A stretch of 54,189 bases of DNA, taken from positions 1 to 54,189 of the forward strand of contig JAJDUR010000079.1 of the NCBI GenBank assembly GCA_022826585.1. The letters run 5' to 3'. Shown here in pieces: positions 50,157 through 54,189 of this stretch. The notes beneath the pieces were generated by a model. That model saw only the letters and a list, made by a program, of their open reading frames with translations, was not told where the DNA came from and did not search any database. The position numbers were made by a program, and so were the translations under genes. This DNA comes from Dehalococcoidia bacterium. GTDB taxonomy: Bacteria > Chloroflexota > Dehalococcoidia > Tepidiformales > Tepidiformaceae. Numbering within the stretch: the first letter of the stretch is position 1; every line of letters begins with the position of its first letter.

Positions 50157-50162
50157 ATTCTA
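50157..50162 (-). promoter_or_regulatory. -10 box TAGAAT, 7 nt before aminotransferase start
   Basis: Minus-strand TAGAAT, seven bases, ATG 50149, no Shine-Dalgarno. Confidence 0.55.
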
Positions 50163-50195
50163 CGGACGCCCCCCGAATGCGCCTCCAGTTGGGGG

Positions 50196-50627
50196 CTAGG
50201 CGTCTATCTCCCGAAGGATCACGACCGGAATCTTCCGGGTCGTCCGCGCCTCGTGCCCCCCGTAGTGGCCGGAGCCCGCCTTGAACAGGTCGTAGAGGCG
50301 CTGCCGGTCCTCTTCCGGCGCCGGTTCGGCCCGCATCGTCCGCTTCCCGCCCCGCGTCTCCACGACCACCTCCGGGTTCGCGACGCAGTTGTGGTACCAC
50401 GCCGGACTCCGTGGTCCTCCCCACAGCGAGGCCGGGAGGAGCAGGGTTCCCTCGTGCTCGATGTAGAGCAGGGGTGCGGTCCGCTGACGTCCTGTGCGCG
50501 CTCCCGTGGTCGTCAGGAGCAGAACGGGCAGTTCGAATTTCCCCAGCAGCCGCCCACGGGTCAGCCGGAACACGAACGTGTGAAACGGCGAGAACAGCTT
50601 CAGGAAGAGCAGCTGGAGCGCCAGCAT
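50196..50627 (-). CDS. Deazaflavin (F420)-dependent nitroreductase family protein
   Basis: 143 aa split-barrel protein of the Ddn/F420-dependent family: LLLTTTGARTGRQRTAPLLYIEHEGTLLLPASLWG and SPAWYHNCVANPEVVVE are the family's conserved blocks (the TGR-SG-x-R-x-x-PL-like loop and the W-x-xN-xxANP motif). An N-terminal amphipathic segment of about 25 residues may touch the membrane. The family reduces quinones, nitro compounds or coumarins with F420H2, although some members bind other flavins or heme. ATG 50627 overlaps the stop of the dehydrogenase gene upstream (ATGA), so the two are coupled. Confidence 0.8.
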   Translation of the reverse strand: MLALQLLFLKLFSPFHTFVFRLTRGRLLGKFELPVLLLTTTGARTGRQRTAPLLYIEHEGTLLLPASLWGGPRSPAWYHNCVANPEVVVETRGGKRTMRAEPAPEEDRQRLYDLFKAGSGHYGGHEARTTRKIPVVILREIDA

Positions 50628-51679
50628 CAGCGGTTCGGCCCCCGGTTCATCGGGTAGGGCTGCCAGCGGCTCAGGTTCGTGCGTGGCAGCACCTCCGGGT
50701 TCACCGCGCTCCGCGGCCAGCCGCCCTGCAGCGCCGTCGCGATCTCGCGACCCGTCCGCCGGCGCGTCTCTGGCATCATCCGCGCCGTCGCCGAGGCCAC
50801 GTGCGGCGTCACGATCACGTTGTCCATGTGCAGCAGCGGGTTCTCCGCGTTCGTGGGCTCCACCTCGAACACGTCCAGCGCCGCCCCCGCGATCTCGCCG
50901 TCCTCCAGCGCCGCGATGAGCGCCGTCTCGTCCACCGTCGGCCCGCGCCCGTTGTTGACGAAGATCGCGGAGGACTTCATCGCGGCGAAGTGCTCCGCCT
51001 TCATCAGCGGCCGCGTCTCCGCATTGAGGGGGGCGTGCATGGAGACGAAGTCGGAGCGCTCCAGCATCTCCATGAGGCCCACCGGCTCCACGCCTTCGGC
51101 CGTCATCGTCAATTCGCTCACGAACGGGTCGTAGGCGATCACGTGCAGCCCGAAGGGCTGGCAGCGACGCGCCACCGCCCGCGCGATGTTCCCGAACGAG
51201 ATCAGCCCCACCGTCTGCCCCCACAGCCGCGGCACGTCGCTGAACACCGGGCGCGCCTCGCGCCAGTTGCCCGCTCGCATCAGCTGGGCCATCAGCTTCA
51301 GCCGGCGGGCGGCGGCCAGCATCAGCGCCATCGTGTGGTCCGCCACCTCCTCCACGAAGACGTCGGGCACGTTCGTCACGACGATGCCCTTCTTCGTTGC
51401 CGCCTCCACGTCGACGGTGTCCGCGCCCACGCTGCTGAGCCCGATCACGACGCACCGGTCGAGCCCCTCGATGATCTCGGCGGTGATGCGCCGGCCCGGT
51501 GCGATCACCGCGTCGGCGTTGCGCGCCGCCTCGGCGAACTCGGCGTCCGTCTCGGCCGGAATCTCCAGGATCGTCGCGCCGATCGGGTCGAGCGCCTCGC
51601 GCTCGTAGCGAAAGTCGCCCATCCCCCGGCCCTGGCGCGCCTGCGCCGCCACCACGTAGCCGCCTGACTCGTCAGCCAT
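50627..51679 (-). CDS. D-isomer-specific 2-hydroxyacid dehydrogenase
   Basis: 350 aa NAD(P)-dependent enzyme of the D-2-hydroxyacid/phosphoglycerate dehydrogenase family. The substrate-domain motif is VVIGLSSVGADTVDVEAATKKGIVVTNVPDV. The dinucleotide fold is LWGQTVGLISFGNIARAVARRC, with Ser where the Rossmann G-x-G-x-x-G second Gly is usual. The catalytic Arg lies in VNNGRGPTVDE, the Glu in VFEVEP and the His in TPHVASAT. The substrate is unclear (hydroxypyruvate, glyoxylate and others are possible). The start is ATG 51679, with GGGAG 7 nt before; the frame is open to 51724 without support. Confidence 0.88.
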   Translation of the reverse strand: MADESGGYVVAAQARQGRGMGDFRYEREALDPIGATILEIPAETDAEFAEAARNADAVIAPGRRITAEIIEGLDRCVVIGLSSVGADTVDVEAATKKGIVVTNVPDVFVEEVADHTMALMLAAARRLKLMAQLMRAGNWREARPVFSDVPRLWGQTVGLISFGNIARAVARRCQPFGLHVIAYDPFVSELTMTAEGVEPVGLMEMLERSDFVSMHAPLNAETRPLMKAEHFAAMKSSAIFVNNGRGPTVDETALIAALEDGEIAGAALDVFEVEPTNAENPLLHMDNVIVTPHVASATARMMPETRRRTGREIATALQGGWPRSAVNPEVLPRTNLSRWQPYPMNRGPNR

Positions 51680-51763
51680 CGTCGATCTCCCTGTGTGTTG
51701 AGTGCGCGCGATTCTCACGCTCACGGAGGGGCGTGTCTACGGGTTGGGGAGGGGGAGAGTGGG

Positions 51764-54189
51764 TCAGGCGGGAACCGGCACGCCCACGCGCACCGCCGGG
51801 ACCGCCGCGCCTTGGAAGAACCCGACGACCGCGCCGCCCTGCAGGAGGCTCGACACGTACACCGCGCCCTCGGGCACCCGGTCCGTCACGGTCGCGGGCG
51901 CGCGCAGCGTGACCTCGCCGTCCGACAGCTCGACCTCATCCTCGTCGGAGATACCGAGGCGTTCGGCATCCTCTTCGCTCACCTGGATGTGGTCGTAGCG
52001 GTGTAGCTGCTCCGCCTCGGGGTGGCGCAGCGCTGCCGCATCCGTAGCCGTGTACTGGTCGCGACCAGTAATGATGCGCAGCCCCTCGCCGCCGCCCGCA
52101 GCGTCCGCCACCGGCGCCATCGAGCCTTGACCCGACGGCGCGACCTCCAGCCGCACGCCCTCGCCGATGATGAGGTCGGCGGCGGGCTGGTACTCCGATG
52201 TCTCGTTTGCGATGGCCGCGAGTGCTGTCTCCGGGTCGGCGGGAACGTCGGCGCCGAGCGCGCCCGCGAGCGCCGAAAGTGCCGCGAAGCACGTGACCGC
52301 CTCGCCCTCGGGCGCGATCGCCGGTTCGAGCCGCTGCACGCGGAAGTCGCCCTGCGTGTACGTGCCCCGCGAGGCGTACGAACGCCCCTCCGCAAGCACC
52401 GCCGTCGCGCGCTTCGCCGTCTCGTGCGCCACGTTGTCGATCACGACGAGCGCGTCGAGCCCGTCGAGCGCCGCAACCGCGCCCGGCAGGCGCATCGTCG
52501 GGTCGTCGCGGACCACGAGCAGGCCGCTCAGGCCCTCGAGCGGGTTGTCCCCGCCCTCGACGGCCACACCCACGTCGAGCAGGCCGTGCGTGTTCACTTC
52601 GGGCGGCGCCACGACCAGGTGGTCCGAGGCCGCCTCGCCATGCAGCGCGACCGCGAGGTTCGCCGCCCCGCCCGCCATCGCCCCCGCAATCGCGGGCGAC
52701 ACCGGGTTCGGCGCGCACACCACGAGCGCGCCCTCGCTCGCTCGGAGCGCGTCCGCTGCCGCACCGATGTCGCCGCTCGCAGCCTCGCCCGCCACGGCGC
52801 CGGCAAGGGCGGCCGCAGCCTGCCCTTCCTCGCCCGCGGCCGGGCGAATCCAGTGCGTCGCGAAGTCGACAAGCTCGCTCCGTAGCGCGCCGATGACGAC
52901 CAGCGTCGCCTTCTCGTGCACCACCGCGTCCTTGATGCGGACGCTGAGGACGTTGTGGCTCTCCTCGAGGTCGTCCGCGACCACCACGATCGCCTTCGCC
53001 TTCGGGATGCGCGTCATGTCGGTGGCCATGCGCCACGTGCCCAGCCGCGCTTCGAGCGCGTCCTTCGTGGCCCGCATCACGGGACCGAGGGGGCTGTCGG
53101 CGGCCGTGCCCAGCGCCTCGCCCGCGATCAGCTTCGCCAGGTACGCCTCTTCGTTCGTGACGGTGCCTCCCACGAGCACGCCCACGCGGCCCTTGCCGGC
53201 GGCCTCGCGCAGGGCGCTCGCCGCTTCCGCCGCGGCGTCCTCGAGGGACGCCGGCGCCTGGATGACCCCTCGCTTCACCAGGTGCCGCGAGAGTCGCTCG
53301 CGCGGCTTCAGCGAGTCGTAGTGGTAGCGCCCGCGAACGCAAATCTGGTCGCCCGAGAACTCGTTCCCGGGACCGGGTCGCACGATCACGCCCCGCCCTT
53401 CCCGGGACCCCATGCTGATGCTGCACCCGACGGCGCACGAGTCGCAGGTCGTCGTGGTCCACGTGTCCGGCTTCGCCACCCACTTGTTCGGGTGCTCCAT
53501 GAGCGCCGCCGTCGGACAGACATCGATGCAGGCGCCGCTGAAGTCGCAGTTGCTCTCATGGATGGCGCCGCCCGCCCCGAACGTGATCTGCAGGTCGAAC
53601 CCGCGGCCCCCGAGCGTGATCGCGCTCGTGTGCCGCTTCTCCTCGCAGACCCGCTGGCAGCGCGTGCAGATGATGCACATCTGCGGGTCGAACTCCATGT
53701 ACGGGTTCGCCCGGTCGGCCGGGGGCTGCGGCGCCTGGTAGAAGGTGCGCTCCTCGCCAACCCACGGTTCGTAGCCCGACATGCCCACCATCTCGCAGGT
53801 CGCCTGGAGCTCGCAGCGGTAGTTCTTCGAGCAAGTCAGGCAACGGTGTGTGACCACGTCGTCGCGAAGGCAGATGTCGCCCGGGTGGCAGTGCTCCCGC
53901 CGGTGACAGGTCAGGCAGCGCTCGCTGTGGTTCGAGATCAGCACCGAGAGGACGGCGCGACGCCCCTCCTTCACCTCGTCGGTGTCCGTGCGAACGGTCA
54001 TCCCGTCCTGGACCACGCTTGTGCAGGCGAGCTGCAATCCCGGCGGCCCCTCGATATCGACCAGGCAGGTGCGGCAACCCGCGTACGGCTTCAGGCCGTC
54101 CACGTAGCAGAGGTTCGACATGTAGATGCCGTTGTTCTTCAGGACCTCGACGAGGGGCGCCCCCTCGGGCGCCTCGATCGTGCCGCCGT
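51764..54189 (-). CDS. NuoG-like iron-sulfur/molybdopterin oxidoreductase subunit (5' end beyond window)
   Basis: More than 800 aa; the frame runs through the right edge, so the start is missing. Domains from the N-terminus: a 2Fe-2S ferredoxin domain (NLCYVDGLKPYAGCRTCLVD); a His-Cys cluster HSERCLTCHRREHC; a second CLTC-x5-C-x5-C copy; two 4Fe-4S ferredoxin clusters (CIICTRCQRVC and CDFSGACIDVC); and a 4Fe-4S lead-in (CDSCAVGC) to a molybdopterin-fold domain. The last lacks an obvious catalytic Cys/Sec of formate dehydrogenases, which favours an NADH-quinone oxidoreductase G-type subunit. A formate-dehydrogenase-like electron-transfer subunit is the alternative. The C-terminal ADC-like domain ends at 51766. 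Confidence 0.8.
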   Translation of the reverse strand, partial: GGTIEAPEGAPLVEVLKNNGIYMSNLCYVDGLKPYAGCRTCLVDIEGPPGLQLACTSVVQDGMTVRTDTDEVKEGRRAVLSVLISNHSERCLTCHRREHCHPGDICLRDDVVTHRCLTCSKNYRCELQATCEMVGMSGYEPWVGEERTFYQAPQPPADRANPYMEFDPQMCIICTRCQRVCEEKRHTSAITLGGRGFDLQITFGAGGAIHESNCDFSGACIDVCPTAALMEHPNKWVAKPDTWTTTTCDSCAVGCSISMGSREGRGVIVRPGPGNEFSGDQICVRGRYHYDSLKPRERLSRHLVKRGVIQAPASLEDAAAEAASALREAAGKGRVGVLVGGTVTNEEAYLAKLIAGEALGTAADSPLGPVMRATKDALEARLGTWRMATDMTRIPKAKAIVVVADDLEESHNVLSVRIKDAVVHEKATLVVIGALRSELVDFATHWIRPAAGEEGQAAAALAGAVAGEAASGDIGAAADALRASEGALVVCAPNPVSPAIAGAMAGGAANLAVALHGEAASDHLVVAPPEVNTHGLLDVGVAVEGGDNPLEGLSGLLVVRDDPTMRLPGAVAALDGLDALVVIDNVAHETAKRATAVLAEGRSYASRGTYTQGDFRVQRLEPAIAPEGEAVTCFAALSALAGALGADVPADPETALAAIANETSEYQPAADLIIGEGVRLEVAPSGQGSMAPVADAAGGGEGLRIITGRDQYTATDAAALRHPEAEQLHRYDHIQVSEEDAERLGISDEDEVELSDGEVTLRAPATVTDRVPEGAVYVSSLLQGGAVVGFFQGAAVPAVRVGVPVPA

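Noticed and set aside
1-54189. tRNA genes, CRISPR arrays, insertion sequences, phage integrase or attachment sites
   Set aside because: No T-psi-C-like GGTTCRANNCC with cloverleaf, no regularly spaced repeats, and no transposase or integrase motifs were found on reading. A computed search would be more reliable.

Overview
The window is GC-rich bacterial chromosome, densely packed with about 48 genes on both strands. No rRNA, tRNA, CRISPR array, insertion sequence or phage gene was found by eye. The best guess at origin is a free-living Chloroflexota (Dehalococcoidia-like) or a related deep-branching GC-rich lineage. That guess rests on several things seen together: a YvcK/GlmR with N-terminal membrane helices, probable F420- or flavin-dependent enzymes (Ddn-type nitroreductase, LLM oxidoreductase), an actinobacterial-style short MutY, a probable selenoprotein SelD, and many promoters whose TANNNT -10 box lies only 6-7 nt before the start codon. 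It is an inference, not a classification.

Layout. 1-3.4 kb: tail of a family-5 solute-binding protein, two Dpp/Opp-type permeases and a CaiB/BaiF CoA-transferase. 3.5-8.8 kb: a nitrate assimilation cluster (siroheme nitrite reductase, molybdopterin nitrate reductase, NarK-type transporter). 8.9-14.1 kb: DinB-like protein, HExxH membrane-anchored protein, RDD protein, unknown membrane protein, endonuclease III and SelD, whose reading frame crosses an in-frame TGA. 14.1-15.1 kb: an AT-richer accessory gene with its own promoter. 15.1-24.2 kb: housekeeping run gatB, yvcK-secG, binding protein-SAM hydrolase-fmt-rlmN, a small 15-residue-repeat membrane protein on the other strand, and queA. 24.2-27.0 kb: mutY, an unknown acidic protein and an amidohydrolase. 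27.1-28.8 kb: a dimeric-barrel protein and an LLM oxidoreductase. 28.8-36.1 kb: a peptide-type ABC transporter locus with two near-identical binding proteins, one DppB and two DppC paralogues, punctuated by three hairpin terminators and lacking ATPase genes. 36.3-46.2 kb: MscS channel, VOC protein, metallo-hydrolase, Rieske oxygenase, ThDP enzyme and MFS transporter (a likely catabolic unit), NadD-like protein, EamA transporter, DinB-like protein and HAD phosphatase. 46.2-54.2 kb: valS, aminotransferase, 2-hydroxyacid dehydrogenase plus nitroreductase-like pair, and most of a NuoG-like iron-sulfur/molybdopterin subunit cut by the window edge.

Three genome-wide habits stand out. Genes divide into those with a TANNNT box 6-7 nt before the start and no Shine-Dalgarno (leaderless candidates), and those with GGAGG and a longer leader that often begins with a hairpin. 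Convergent genes almost always abut or overlap, three times sharing one CTAG as both stop codons. Each transporter binding-protein gene whose 3' flank can be read together with downstream transport genes is followed by a strong hairpin, which suggests stepped expression of binding protein over permease.
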